Part shown: positions 32,163 to 43,579 of the stretch, piece after piece
How the letters are laid out: every line of letters begins with the position of its first letter
Position numbering within the stretch: the first letter of the stretch is position 1
From: Synaphobranchus kaupii
Lineage: Eukaryota > Chordata > Actinopteri > Anguilliformes > Synaphobranchidae
Direction: 5' to 3'
Assembly (NCBI GenBank): GCA_029718625.1
Contig: CM056378.1
Location: forward strand, 60,101,027-60,165,026
Length of the DNA: 64,000 bases
Translations under genes and position numbers: made by a program
Notes under the pieces: generated by a model
Told to the model about the DNA's origin: nothing
Seen by the model: only the letters and a program-made list of their open reading frames with translations
Database searches by the model: none

Positions 32163-32240
32163 CTTACACCCTGGGGGACCGAACCGCCAATCCTCTGTGT
32201 GAAAGGCAACAACTCCAACCACTAGGCCACAGTAGCTTCA
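32163..32240 (-). repeat. tRNA-like SINE head 2
   Basis: The minus strand reads TGTGGCCTAGTGGTTGGAG (A-box-like) and GGCGGTTCGGTCCCCCAGG (B-box-like), about 250 bp upstream of head 1 in the same orientation. It may be the head of a SINE whose body extends left, so that the two heads could belong to tandem or composite SINEs. Confidence 0.45.
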
Positions 32241-32521
32241 TAGAAAACCCAAAGCCATATTGCAGTTTTGTCTGTGATAGGCCTATCTCATATTTCCAGG
32301 TAGGCAAACCGGAAGGGGTGAATAGCTCTGGTTCTGGCCACTGAACTGTGGTTCTGCCAAAGCCCATATAGAGAGAAAACTTACTATACAATCTCTGGTT
32401 CTGCTTTTATTTTCATTAAAAATTGCTGCGCTCAGAAGCAACTAAGCTTGCAGTGTTTCTCGCTGCTCCATCTCCAAAATAACCCAGACATAAGCTAGGA
32501 AATTAGCTGTCTCCAGGAGAC

Positions 32522-32522
<1 letters not shown>

Positions 32523-32574
<52 letters not shown>
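32523..32574 (+). repeat. (AAT)n tail microsatellite
   Basis: About 17 AAT units forming, on the minus strand, the tail of the L2 LINE that follows. Confidence 0.95.
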
Positions 32575-34225
32575 CTTTATTTATATAGCGCCTTTCATAC
32601 AACAGGTAGAAGCCCAAAGTGCTTCACACTAGGGAAATAATAATAATAAACAGTTAAAACAGGAAAATATTGGATAAAACAATATAACATTAAATAAACA
32701 CAATAAAAACAAATAAACTAGGATAGAATAAAATAATAAAATAGGATAAAACAAAATGCAATGAAACACAATGAAATAAAAGATAATATAATGGGGAAAA
32801 AATATCTTTTTGGGAAAAAACAATATAAAATTAATAAAAACACAAAAAATTATAATAATAAAATGGGATAAAACAAAATAACTAAATGCAATAAAACACA
32901 ATGAAATACAAGACAATATAGATGTATCTTTATAAAACAAGTAAAAGCAAAAGACAAGTAAAAACTAAAATAGGATACAATCAAGTAAAAGCCATCCTAA
33001 AGAAGTACGTTTTCAGAAGGCTTTTAAAAAGTGCTACATTTGGTGCCTCTCTGATCTGTCTGGGCAAGCTATTCCATAGTATGGGGGCATAGAAATAAAA
33101 AGAAGCTTCTCCACTTCTTTTATAATTTACTTTTGGAATGCATGACAAGTTATCACCAGAAGATCTGAGGGCACATTTGGGCTGATAGCTATTCAGCAGG
33201 TCAGATATGTAAAGTGGTGCTAAACCAGTTCAGAGCTTTACGAACAAGTAAAATAATTTTTAAATAAATTCTAAATTTCACGGGCAGCCAATGCAGAGAT
33301 GCAAGTACAGGTGTGATGTGAGCTCTCTTCTTGGTTCATGTCAAGATTCTTGCAGCTGAGTTTTGCACAAGTAGCTGCTCTGTATATTTTTTTGGAAGAC
33401 CAGAGAAGAGAGCATTACAGTAGTCTAATCTACTTGTAACAAAGGCATGTATTAACCGTTCAGCATCAGCTTGCATGAGGAAAGGCCTTACTTTAGTAAT
33501 GTTTCGCAAATGGAAAAAGGCTACCCTTGTTACATTTCTTATGTGTGGCAGAAAGCTTAGGTCAGCATCCAAGATTACACCTAGATTCTTAACTTGAGGT
33601 TTAATGTTTGACACTAGAGGTCCTAGGTTCTTAGATAATCTTTCTCTCTGGGCCTTAGATCCAATGATAATTATCTCAGTCTTATCCTGATTCAACTGAA
33701 GACAATTCTGAGACATCCAGAGACTAATATCATTCAGACAGTTTTCTAAGGAACTGATTGGGCTTTCATCCTTAGGCAATACAGAAATATACAGCTGTGT
33801 ATCATCAGCATAGCTATGAAAATTAACCCCTTGGTTATTAATGATTTTCCCAACTGGAAGCATGTATAAAGAAAAGAGTAATGGGCCAATAATAGAACCC
33901 TGAGGAATCTCACAGTTAATAGCTTTTTCTGATACAGAATCCCCCAGGGAAACACAAAAATTTCTTCTAGCCAGATATGAATAAAACCATTTAAGAACTG
34001 TTCCTGAGGGACCTACCCATTGTTCAAGTCGATTTAGCAAAATGTTATGGTCCACAGTGTCAAATGCAGCACTGAGATCTAACAGAACAAGAACAGACAC
34101 ACCACCAGCATCTATGCACATTCAAATATCATTGACTACCTTGACTAGAGTGGTTTCTGTACTGTGGTTTGACTGGAAGCCTGACTGAAATTTCTTAAGA
34201 ATGGTATTTTTACTGAGAAAATAAT

Positions 34226-34643
34226 TTAAAGGTTGTATCAGCGATTTTGGGTGACGTCACTTCTGAAGCGAAATCCCAAACAAACATACTTATGAATAAT
34301 TATGTTATGTTTTAAAAAATAGTGTTCAAGCATCCAGAATTATAACCACGTTAATAACGTTTGTAAGAAACCAAACCGTTTGTAAATCCGTAAAGATTTC
34401 AGCGAGATAAGAGTATTAGCGTTTGTGCAGATCATTGTGATTGGTTGGAATACTGTTTATTTTGGTTTTGAGTGGTTGGTAGTACCATTTGTTTTTGTGT
34501 ACGATCTCGGAGCATAGGCTGCCTACAGAGACGCGGTTTTTTGACGGCCTGCTTATGGGGCGGGCAGCTAGCGGATCGTGAGGAAAAATCAGATGAATGT
34601 GATCATTTATGTTTCCACCCAAAATCGTTGATACAACCTTTAA
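34226..34643. mobile_element. MITE, ~418 bp, inside the L2
   Basis: AAAGGTTGTATCAGCGATTT with TTGGGTG at the left end is inverted at the right end as CACCCAAAATCGTTGATACA with ACCTTT. The TIRs are at least 26 bp with one mismatch. No coding capacity. It interrupts the reverse transcriptase of the LINE. Confidence 0.8.
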
Positions 34644-34691
34644 TTGTCTAAAAACAACTTTTTCAATAATCTTGCTAAAGAAAGGGAGGTT

Positions 34692-35071
34692 CGTTGCACT
34701 GCGGTGGTGCAGCCAGCTAAGGCGCGACTTTATCTGTGCGGTTGCGCCCCGAGGATCGGGGGTTTGATCCCTGGTCCTGCCAGATCCGAGCATGGCCGGT
34801 GCCCTGTGGGAGCGGCAATTGGTGGCTGCTCCCGGGTGGGGCGGAGGGGCTCGGAGAGAATCGCTGCGCACAGGGCAGCCCTGGGCGAGTTGGATTCACG
34901 GTCGGGAGCTCAATGAGTTGCGCTGTGAAGAGGACATGGCGCCATCCTTCCTACTACCGGCTGACAGGGTTGTGTAGCAGAGCCTCTCTAGCGGTTGCTA
35001 CAAGGGGGGAATTGAATTAGAATTGTTCAATTGGGAAAAAATCTGAAACAAAAAAAACAAAAACAAAAAAA
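34692..35071 (+). mobile_element. tRNA-derived SINE, full-length copy
   Basis: A 380-bp insertion flanked by GGAGGTT on both sides (34685-34691 and 35072-35078). The head has GGTGGTGCAGCCAGCTAAGG and the B-box-like GGGGGTTTGATCCCTGG. The body shares GATCCGAGCATGGCCGG and GGAGGGGCTCGGAGAGAATC with the 6.3-kb copy; the 3' part AATTGAATTAGAATTG then AATTGGGAAAAAATCT is shared with 36831-36997, followed by an A-rich tail. It sits within the L2 reverse transcriptase. Confidence 0.88.
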
Positions 35072-35760
35072 GGAGGTTTGATATGGGTCTAAAATTACTA
35101 AGAACTGAGGGATCCAAGTTACTTTTCTTTAGTAAGGGTATTACAATGGCAGTCTTCAGTGCAGTTGGGAAGTTGCCAGTCTCCAAAGAGTTTACAATGG
35201 CCAAGACACTGTCTGACAAACAACTAAAAACGGTTTTGAAACATCTTGTGGGGATAGGATCAAATACACAGGTAGAGGGTTTTAATGGCTGGACAATTTC
35301 ATTGAGCATTTGTCAGGCAAAATGCATGCATGCCTGTTTGCACGGGGCATCTGAACAGTCCAGGTCTGGGCTTGTAGCAATTTGAGCCATGTGTAACCTA
35401 ATAGTGCTTTTATCTTTTCTTTAAAATAAATAGCAAACTCTTCACATTTATTTGAGGAGATGAGCTCACTGCCAAAATCAGCAGCTGGACTTGGATTTAT
35501 CAAGCGATCAATTGTTGAAAAAAGCACTTTGGGATTATTCTTATTGTCACAAATAATTTTGGAAAAATAAGTCTGTCTTGTGTTTCTTATTGCTCTATTA
35601 TAATTTGCAAGCTGTTCTTTAAGGATGTCAAGATGTACCTGTAGTTTTGTCTTTCTCCATTTACCCTCTGCTTTCTGACAGTTCCTCTTTAGTTTAAGAA
35701 TTTTTCCAGGGTGTCCAGGGCTCACTTATGATTTGAAATTACCTTTTTTATTTTCTCTGG

Positions 35761-36027
35761 GGCAACAATGTTGAGTGTAGCTCTAAATTTGCTTAATAGA
35801 CATATGGCCTATTGCTAGCCAGCTAGCTAGCAAACAAGCAAAAGGTTTTTATCAGAGCTGCTCTTAAACTATCTAACATTGTCTAATGTTTGGTGGATTG
35901 AAATAAAGACCCTTTTGTTTACTAACTTACTCGCTACTAGTAAAAACCAGCTTAGCGTCTGTTGCTAATATAAACTAGGAGACCGCAAGATAGCAAGTAA
36001 GCAATAAGTGTTTAATCAGAGCTGCCC
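35761..36027. other. Flank with an imperfect local duplication
   Basis: ATCAGAGCTGCTCTTAA (about 35855) and ATCAGAGCTGCCCTTAA (about 36015) mark an imperfect duplication of about 160 bp, each preceded by a TAGCAA-rich stretch. No gene. Confidence 0.4.
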
Positions 36028-36830
36028 TTAACCCCTTGGCGCAGATGGCAAATTTCACCTATTTAGGGGTGCTCTGTTTAAGGCTTTATAACTCCAGGTG
36101 AGAGCATCACATAAACTTGGTAAATGGCTTAAATGAAAGAAGACAGGCGTACCATTTACAATACAAACTTAGATTTGTTTATTTTCATAATCTAAGTCAA
36201 AATAAAGTGCCACAAATGCAAAGAAACTTTGGGGAAAAAAATTTAAAAATAGTTTTTTTTTATTTTGCTGAGAGCTACATAAGTGAAATCGGTAATATAT
36301 ATACATTTCCCGGATCATAAACTCCATGTCCACAAGTTTTGCAAAATCTGAGGATGATATGCAGAACTACTAAAGGTCTATGATGCAAAATATAGCAGTG
36401 TATCCTGTTGTCCATTATTGTCTCCAAATCTATCCAAATGGCTAAATTGTGCACTGCTGCAAATAAAAAAAAAGTATGATATATTTAACTACAAATCAAC
36501 AGTTTTGGCACATAAAACTCACTTTTGCATAATTTCCAAGTGAGAATTATATATTTTCAGCAGTATAGGGGGGTAGATATCTATGGGTCCAAAACCCCTA
36601 TGCAAAACATGTCATAAAATGAATAAAATTAGTTTTGTACATTATAACACATACACATTTGCTCCCTCTGGTGGCTTAAGATAAAAAACATTGATATCAC
36701 AGTGTTACATACACCTAAATATGTTGCCTAATCATTCACTCAATAAAACATCACTTTTACCTGTACTTTACAGAATCTATACCTTTGCCCCGGGATTGCA
36801 TCTTTCTGTAGTTTTTTTTTAATGTCCCCA

Positions 36831-36997
36831 TTCACGGTCAGGAGCTCGAGGAGTTACGGACGTGGCACCGTCCTTCCTACTACCGACTGACAGGGTTGTA
36901 TAGCGGTGGTTCTCTAGTGTTTGCTACACAGGAGGAATTGAATTAGAATAGGGGTTCAATTGGCTACTAAATTGGGAAAAAATCTTTAAAAAAAAAA
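36831..36997 (+). repeat. 3' fragment of the tRNA-derived SINE
   Basis: ATTCACGGTCAGGAGCTCG, CTGACAGGGTTGTATAGCGG and the end AAATTGGGAAAAAATC plus oligo(A) match the 3' half of the SINE at 34692-35071. It is a third copy of the family, 5'-truncated. Confidence 0.8.
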
Positions 36998-37685
36998 AAT
37001 GTTACAATTCCGCAGTGGATATTTTAATTTCTGCAATATTCTGCAACTATAAACAAAAATCATATTAGAGATTATTTAAGATGCCTTCAATCACCTTAGC
37101 TAAAATGCGATTGTGGTGAGTCGGAACGGAGGACCAGACGTGACCGGGAGGGGATCTGAAAGTTGCCCACCAAAGTGGGATCCACTAGAAAAGGGAAAGA
37201 AGGAAGGTCTGTGAAACGGAGCAGAGAAAAATAAAGAAACGGGAAAAAACTCCTGGCTTAAAGCCAAAGAAAAGCGACCCAGAAAAGTGGGTGAAAGGCT
37301 TGCAGATTTGAGCAGTAATTAGAGAAAGAAAAAAGGAAATGCCTCTAGCCCAATAACTGTCAAAGAGCTAAAATAAAGAGGAGAATGGAAACGAGGCGAA
37401 AACGAGGTTACTGTCTCAAAGAGACAGGGAAAAGAAAACCAAGGAAAGAACTAAGTGTGAAAGGAAAAAAGAAACTTCTCACAAAGAAACTCCTAAACAC
37501 ACTAAGGCAAGTCCCACATATACCTTCAGCAATTAGCCGAAAGGACAAGTAGTCGCCTGAATTCCTATACCTGTGTTACCTGGCTTAGCGTGGCAAGAAT
37601 GACACAAAAGCCCAGAGCAAGGGAGTTGCAGTGCTTAAATAGTCAAAGCACACCTGCAACTCGTAACCAGCCTGCGCCAATCTGC

Positions 37686-38358
37686 CTCTTCAACTGATCC
37701 AGAACGCAGCTGCCCAGCTTGTGTTCAACCTCCCGAAATTTTCGCATGTCACCCCCCTGCTGAGGTCACTCCACTGGCTGCCAGTTGCAGCCAAGATGAG
37801 GTTCAAAGTTCTGACCCTGGCCTATACTGCAGCCAATAGGACAGGCCCCGCCTACCTGCAGGACTTAATCCAGCACTATGTTCCTGCTCGACCACTTCGC
37901 TCTTCTACAGCAGGGCAACTCGCACTTCCCCCCCTCCATGTCAATGGCTCTCGCTCGTCCCAACTGAGGAGCTTTTCCACCCTAGCTCCTCAGTGGTGGA
38001 ACAAACTCCCCATTCTCCTACGTTCTTCTCCAACACTGCCTACGTTCTGTTGTGGCCTGAAGACACACCTCTTCAGACTCTACCTTTACTGATATACTAA
38101 TCTAGGACCTTTTCTCATGGTACTTGTTCCCTGTGTTTTTGTGTCTAACTGTTATAGTCTATAATAGTATTTAGAATATAATTATAGTATAGCTGATTTA
38201 CCCACAGCTTACTGTGAACTACATTCTATGTTCATTACTAGGGATAGCTGCTATGTTATGTGAAGGATGTGCTTTGTCTTATCTGTCCTGTAGTTACTTC
38301 AATGACCTTTCTGTATGCACTTATTGTATGTCACTTTGGATAAAAGCATCTGCTAAAT
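37686..38358 (+). pseudogene. 3' part of an L2 LINE (C-terminus and UTR)
   Basis: The plus strand encodes the C-terminal L2 domain: LQLIQNAAAQLVFNLP-like start, then LLRSLHWLPVAAKMRFKVLT, RTGPAYLQDLIQHYVPARPL and APQWWNKLPILLRSSPTLP, ending in LYLY and a stop at 38090-38092. The 3' UTR reaches TTGGATAAAAGCATCTGC at 38355 and resumes after the hAT at 42424 with AAATGACTGTAATGTAATG, the (TGTAA)n tail. It belongs to the same family as 16687-18810. This severely 5'-truncated copy has no catalytic domain. Confidence 0.88.
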
Positions 38359-39676
38359 CAGGGGTTCCCAAACCGGTCCTGGGGGACCCCTGTGTATGCT
38401 GGTATGCTGATTTTAACAAGCTGTTAATTTTTCTTAATTAGGTGCTTGTCATGTTTGGAGGAATTATTCACCCTCTTAAGCCACATTATATCAGAAATAG
38501 CTATGGATGCCATGTAGAATAAACGCCTACATGTTCACATTGTGCTATATTATTAAAAAAAGATAAGAAAATTATTTAACAGATCCATTTAAAGACTGCT
38601 TTGAATCAATAGGCTCCTAATTGGTGAAAGTGTGGACACATGGCCATTTGGTAGATAATGAAGAATTCAAACACAAAGCAAATGATAACAATCAAAACCT
38701 GCATTGTGTTAATAAGCTTAAAGAAAGAATTGTGTTCAACAACCTAATTAGGAGCCTATTGATTCACTTCACTCTTTAATTTGAGTGAAAATACATTATT
38801 TTTTAACCTCTTTTTATGTAATTGTTGCAATATAGCACAATAAGCACAACGTGAACATGGGGAGTTTGTTCTACATGGCATGCATAGCTATTTCTGACAT
38901 AATGTGTCTTAAGAGGGCGAATAATTCCTCCAAACATGAAAAGCACCTAATTATGTAATGGGGCGTGACGTGTGAGGTAGGAGGAGCCAAACGCAGCAAG
39001 GGGATTCTTTAAGCCCTAAGGCCACTAAGGCGGGAAACCCCCGCAGAGACAAGACAGGGAACACATGTACCAAAGCTACTAACCAGCTCACTGTCACACG
39101 CCAATGAGTAGAAGCGCAAACGCCAGGTTTTTTCAGTAAGAAAACCAAACAAAGCGAATGGAACAAAGCACTAGGCTCTCAAACTTCTATGAGCTAAGTG
39201 ACTAGAGAATGAGGCGGAAATAACAAACGCCCTGTCTCGGTAACGAGACGCATAAGAACAGGCGAGTAGCATAATGGCACAAACAAAACACACAGCCGAT
39301 AAACACGGCAAAATACGAAATAGAATAAGAGAAGGCCATATATAAGGAACGGATATAATATTCCATGGCTACTTTCACAAGCTAGCAGTCACATGCAAAA
39401 ACTAGGAAGCAGGAACAGACAAGAGCCAGGGGAGAAGAGTCCGGATAATTACATGCACATAGGCACATACGCCAGGAGGGGAAAGTCCGGATAACTATAT
39501 CCACATGGCAAGTCCCGCATTACTCCAGAAAACGTAAAGAGGTAAACGCCCGATCTCTCAGGAGAGAGAAACATTTTACAGGCGAGCCGACGGACCACCG
39601 TCGTCCCATAACTTTACTAGCAAAGATGACCACACAAGCTTAGTAGAAAATACATGCCCTAGCCTCTCAATAAGTG

Positions 39677-40115
39677 GAAACGGACGAAACAGAACTACAG
39701 TTCCGAACAGAATCGTCAAACTCCATATGCGGATAAAAGACATGCACCGACAGACGAAACTGAACTACAATTCCGAACAGAATCGTCAAACTCCATATAC
39801 GGATAAAAGCACAAGACATGCACCGACAGACGAAACTGAACTACAGTTCCGAACAGAATCGTCAAACTCCATATACGGATAAAAGCACAAGACATGCACC
39901 GACAGACGAAACTGAACTACAGTTCCGAACAGAATCGTCAAACTCCATATACGGATAAAAGCACAAGACATGCACCGACAGACGAAACTGAACTACAGTT
40001 CCGAACAGAATCGTCAAACTCCATATACGGATAAAAGCACAAGACATGCACCGACAGACGAAACAGAACTACAGTTCCGAACAAAATCGTCAAACTCCAT
40101 ATACGGATAAAGGCA
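39677..40115 (-). repeat. 76-bp tandem repeat inside the solo LTR
   Basis: About six copies spaced 76 bp apart (72-73 for the first), each with GACAGACGAAACTGAACTAC and CGTCAAACTCCATATACGG. The equivalent place in the LTR at 25469-27024 (about 26355-26415) has one diverged copy. In an LTR such repeats may act as enhancer units; that is inference. Confidence 0.9.
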
Positions 40116-40189
40116 GCTGCACCGGAATTATCGGCTAACAGACTAGCGCAAGCTCAAACACTGCCTCTAAGAATAAATAAAGCCCTAAA

Positions 40190-41723
40190 TGTAACGTTCC
40201 GCTCCCTTCCTGTTCGTTTTCCGTGTTTTCCTGTTTTCCCTCCGTGTCATGTTGGATCCCTTTGTCCGTGTTTTCCCCTCTGCTGCGGACTAGGCGTTTC
40301 CTTCCCTGACTTGTTCGTCTGGCTTTCGTCGTTTGCTTCCGCCTTTCACTCCTCCCCCCTCGTTGCATGCATTCCTCGCCTTGTGTTTAGTTAATCACTC
40401 CCGTTTGATTTCCACACCTGCGCCTTATTTGGTTTGTCATTATCTGCACTATTTATACCTTCGGCTGGCTGCTAGTCGGCGCCAGTTCGTTAACTATCCT
40501 CACTCGGTGTTAATGCTTGTCGTTCCTGGTCTTTTAAAGTTCTATTCGCTTGGTTGTGGGATATTATCCCCTTACAGTGTTTAGTTCTCGCGAACTACGG
40601 ATTGGTAGTTAATCACCCCTGTCATTTCGGTATTGCATGCAGCTAACCTGTCTTCCCTTAACCTCCAGCTTACCCGGCTTCCATTCATCCGTTGCAGTGT
40701 TCGTTTTCCCCGTGTTTGTTTGTGTGTGTTGCGGTACCTCCACCTCCAGCTCGTGTAGGATCCGTGGTGGCGTTATATCCTGGCTACCCTCCAGTTGTTC
40801 CTGTCCGGCCGAAGCAGCCTCCAAGTTCTTCGGTTACGGTTCCGGGAGCTCTGGAGACCAGCCAGCTCCAACCGGACCTACAGCAGCCACGCCACACCAC
40901 CCAGCTCTGCCGTGCTTCGCCGGCTACCTACCTGTCAAACTCTGCACCCCTGTGAGAACCTCCCGGTCCTTCCCGTGCCTACTCCCCCAACTAACCTCCC
41001 TCTGCTTTTTGCCCAGTACCGGTGTAGTCGTCCCGGTCCAGTTCCAGTCCAGCCGTAGTGAGTCGCCCACCTACCTCTTCAAGTCCAGTTCCGGTTTGGA
41101 ACAAATCCGTTCCTGAACTCATTTCCAGAGTGGACCTCCCGGTCCAGTTCCAGTCCAGTCCAGGTGTGAGTCGTACACCTTCCTGTGCAGTCCAGTTCCG
41201 GTTTGGAACAAACCCGTTCCAGAACCCGTTTCCAGAGTGGATCTTCCGGTCCAGTTCCAGTCCTGTCCAGGTGTGAGTCGTGCACCTTCCTCTTCAGTCC
41301 AGTTCCGGTTTGGAACAAACCCGTTCCTGAACCCGCTTCCTGAGTGGACCTCCCGGTCCAGTTCCAGTCCAGTCCCGGTGTGAGTCGTGCACCTTCCTTC
41401 AAGTCCAGTTCCGGTTTGGAACAATCCGTTCCAGAACCCGATTCCTGAGTGGACCTCCCGGTCCAGTTCCGGTCCAGTCCAGGTGTTACCTACACCTTCT
41501 ATCCAGTCCAGTTCCGGCTTGGAACCCGTTCCGGATCCTCAAGTCCAGCTCCGGCTTGGAGCAGTCCGTTCCGGGCTTCCTGACATTACCCTGTGTGATA
41601 TTTGTGCTTGCCTTTCCTGCACAGTTTTGGGACTACCCCAAAACTTAATTTAAATAAATCTCCCTTCTTGAATCTGTCTCCTGGTCGTTGCACTTGGGTT
41701 CGTCTCGTATCTGGGTCGTAACA
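40190..41723 (+). mobile_element. Innermost solo LTR, 1534 bp, TSD CTAAA
   Basis: Starts TGTAACGTTCCGCTCCC, ends CTGGGTCGTAACA, flanked by the perfect duplication CTAAA (40185-40189, 41724-41728). It has a TATA-like CTATTTATACC at about 40449 and a poly(A)-like signal AATAAA at 41653 followed by about 65 bp to the end, a layout consistent with U3-R-U5 in plus orientation. The family differs from the TGTCATGG LTRs. Its own internal region was lost by LTR-LTR recombination. It is the youngest datable insertion of the nest. Confidence 0.92.
41040..41560 (+). repeat. ~107-bp tandem repeat inside the innermost LTR
   Basis: CCAGTTCCGGTTTGGAAC recurs at about 41085, 41192, 41299, 41405 and 41508, spaced 103-107 bp, each followed by CCGTTCC, GAGTGGACCTCCCGGTCCAG or close variants. 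GC-rich, composed of sub-repeats of CCAGTTCCAGTCC. Both strands stay open over much of it because of composition. Confidence 0.9.
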
Positions 41724-43579
41724 CTAAAGTCAGTATGATAAAACGCCCTGTCTTAGTAAGAAACTACCATACAAATATACACAAACAAAGACTCCTCTAG
41801 TTTCACGGAAGACAGCAAACAGAGAGAGGAGAAAGAGACAGAAACAGGCAAAAGATCTAGGCAGGAAACAAACAAAGGTAAGACCAGAAAGCGGAGACTG
41901 AAACGAGCACACAAAAAAGGAATTAATCCTGAAAGCTCAAAGCACAAAGGCAAGTCCCGCAAAACTCCAATATAGCACAACGGAGCAAAACGGTCTCCTT
42001 AACTCTAGACCTATCATACAGGCTAAAACTTTAAAAGGGCAAAAATAAACCGCACACACAACAGCACAAATAATGCCAAAAATACACCACAGTACAAACA
42101 ATCAATCACAATCAACAATCAACAATTAATCTCGAAGCCCCGAATGAAGGAAACGGAAGGCTTATATAGCTCACCTGCAACCATGTACAGCTGTGCAATG
42201 TTGATGGGACTTCTTCGCGAGAAGAAGGAACGGAGCCAAAACTCCACCAACGAAGCAGCGCCCACTTGTGGCGACCGAGGAACACGACCGCAAGGGAAAA
42301 AGGTCACAAACCATGACAAATTAAGAAAAATTAACAGCTTGTTAAAATTCTGGGATTGCAACTGTGGTTGCTACGAAAACCAGCATACACAGGGGTCCCC
42401 CAGGAGCGGTTTGGGAATCCCTGTGCTAAATGACTGTAATGTAATGTAATGTAACTAATAATAGGCCTCGGAGAGAAAGAAAACATAACAGGAGCGCCCT
42501 CTCGCAGCCCCGGGAGGCAACGCCCACAAAAAGAACAGCGCAGGCCGCAAAACCATGACAGGACCCCCCCACTAAGGAGCGGCCCCAGATTATCCTTCAG
42601 CACCACGCCTGCGAAAATTGGCTACAAGCTCGGGATCTAAAATGTTTCTTGATGGAACCCAGCAGCGCTCCTCCAGGTCGTAGCCCTCCCAGTCTATGAG
42701 GTATTGCTTCCCTCTGCCCACACGTCTCTCAGCTAGAATGTGCAGCACAGTATATGCTGGACCCCCCCAATAAGGCTAGGAGGAGGCGCTGGCTTGTCGG
42801 CCGGAGCCAACGTGCTGGTGAGTACAGGCTTAAGCCGGGAGACATGAAACGTCGGGTGAATCCTCATAGACTGAGGAAGCTGAAGGTGCACGGTAACCGG
42901 ATTAGTCCTGCGGATGACTTTAAAAGGCCCCATGAAGCGCGGAGCGAGTTTGCGAGATTCCACTCGAAAAGGCAGGTCTCTTGTGGACAACTAAACCCGT
43001 TGCACAACATGGTAGGAAGGAGCCGAGCGCCGGCGATTATCGGCCAGTCCCTTCTACTTAGCCGAGGCACGCAGGAGAGATGAGCAAACTCTCCTCCAAA
43101 TGGACCGACACCTCTGGACGAATGACCCAGTGGACGGTACCTCTATGTTCTTTTCCAACTCGGGGAACAGAGGAGGTTGATAACCGAACTGAGCCTCGAA
43201 CAAAGAGAGCCCTGTGGACGCATTATGCAGCATGTTGTGAGCGTATTCTGCCCAAGCGAGGTGCAGACTCCACAAAGTCGGATTGGCAGCGGCCAGACAA
43301 CAGAGAGCGCTCTCCAGCATCTGATTGGTGCATTCGGTTTGTCCATTAGTCTCCGGGTGAAACCCCAAAGACAGACTATCAGAAGGAATACCAAAATTGT
43401 GCGGCTAACTGGGGACCGCGATCAGACACCACTTCCTGGGGCAGGCCGTGCAATCTAAAAACATAGTCGACCACCAAGCGAGCGGTTTCCAGTGCTGATG
43501 GCAACTTGGTTAGCGTAATAAAATGCGCCGCCTTAGAAAATCTGTCCACGACCACCTCTGATGCGGCCAAACCCTCTGA

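Larger units (their letters stand above)
33336..35725 (-). pseudogene. L2 LINE reverse transcriptase, split
   Basis: The longest fragment (34121-33336, 261 codons) reads LVLLDLSAAFDTVDHNILL, the PQGSIIGPLLFSLYMLPVG block, HSYADDTQLYISVLPKDE (catalytic YADD), LQLNQDKTEIIIIGSKAQ and SRLDYCNALFSGLPKK. Upstream, beyond the two insertions, 35309-34998 gives STCVFDPIPT and NFRPISNLLF (RT block 1), and 35725-35282 gives the linker after the endonuclease. Order and strand are consistent for one L2 gene, broken by insertions and frameshifts. Confidence 0.85.
32523..35760 (-). mobile_element. L2-clade LINE with two nested insertions
   Basis: The 3' end on the left is the (ATT)n tail followed inward by AGGCGCTATATAAATAAAG on the minus strand. 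Reverse transcriptase runs from 33336 to 35725 but is interrupted by a MITE (34226-34643) and a SINE (34692-35071). The region 32640-32960 is an A-rich 3' UTR with internal duplications. The 5' truncation lies near 35760. It is related to, but distinct from, the L2 copies at 1.4-5.7 kb and 16.7 kb. Confidence 0.85.
38954..42318 (-). mobile_element. Solo LTR, TSD AATTA, inverted relative of the 25.5-kb LTR
   Basis: On the minus strand it starts TGTCATGGTTTGTGACC at 42318 and ends CACGCCCCATTACA at 38954, flanked by the perfect 5-bp duplication AATTA (38949-38953, 42319-42323). Start and end match the solo LTR at 25469-27024, so they are the same family in opposite orientation. Excluding the nested LTR (1534 bp plus 5) it is about 1826 bp, roughly 270 bp longer than the other copy, mainly because of a 76-bp tandem expansion. 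A TATA-like GAGCTATATAAGCC lies near 42165. Confidence 0.92.
38359..42423. mobile_element. Non-autonomous hAT with long TIRs, TSD TGCTAAAT
   Basis: Left end CAGGGGTTCCCAAACCGGTC and the inverted right end (ending GGTTTGGGAATCCCTG) match over about 45 bp, with further similarity inward. The 8-bp duplication TGCTAAAT is perfect (38351-38358, 42424-42431). The interior before the solo LTR (38450-38950) is itself a fold-back: GAATTATTC, CACCCTCTTAAG and CTATGGATGCCATGTAGAA recur inverted as CTACATGGCATGCATAG and CTTAAGAGGGCGAATAATTC. No transposase; own length is about 0.7 kb. Confidence 0.92.
37112..42560 (-). repeat. 3' LTR of the minus-strand gypsy, split by nested insertions
   Basis: The outer parts are 37112-37685 (LTR 3' portion, with the TATA-like GACTATTTAAGCAC on the minus strand near 37640) and about 42454-42560 (LTR 5' portion, starting TGTCATGG). 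Between them lie the L2 tail, a hAT and two solo LTRs. Own LTR sequence totals about 680 bp. A possible 5-bp repeat GCCTC brackets the L2 insertion, but this is weak. Confidence 0.65.

Noticed and set aside
32629..32940. Hydrophobic 103-codon minus-strand frame resembling membrane segments
   Set aside because: Translation of the A-rich L2 3' UTR (T-rich on that strand), which gives Phe/Ile/Leu by composition.
39786..40047. Repeated frames MSCAFIRIWSLTILFGTVVQ on the minus strand
   Set aside because: Shadow of the 76-bp tandem repeat inside an LTR.
41079..41424. Long open frames on both strands, rich in TGTG/LELDR-type repeats
   Set aside because: Caused by the 107-bp GC-rich tandem repeat in the innermost LTR.
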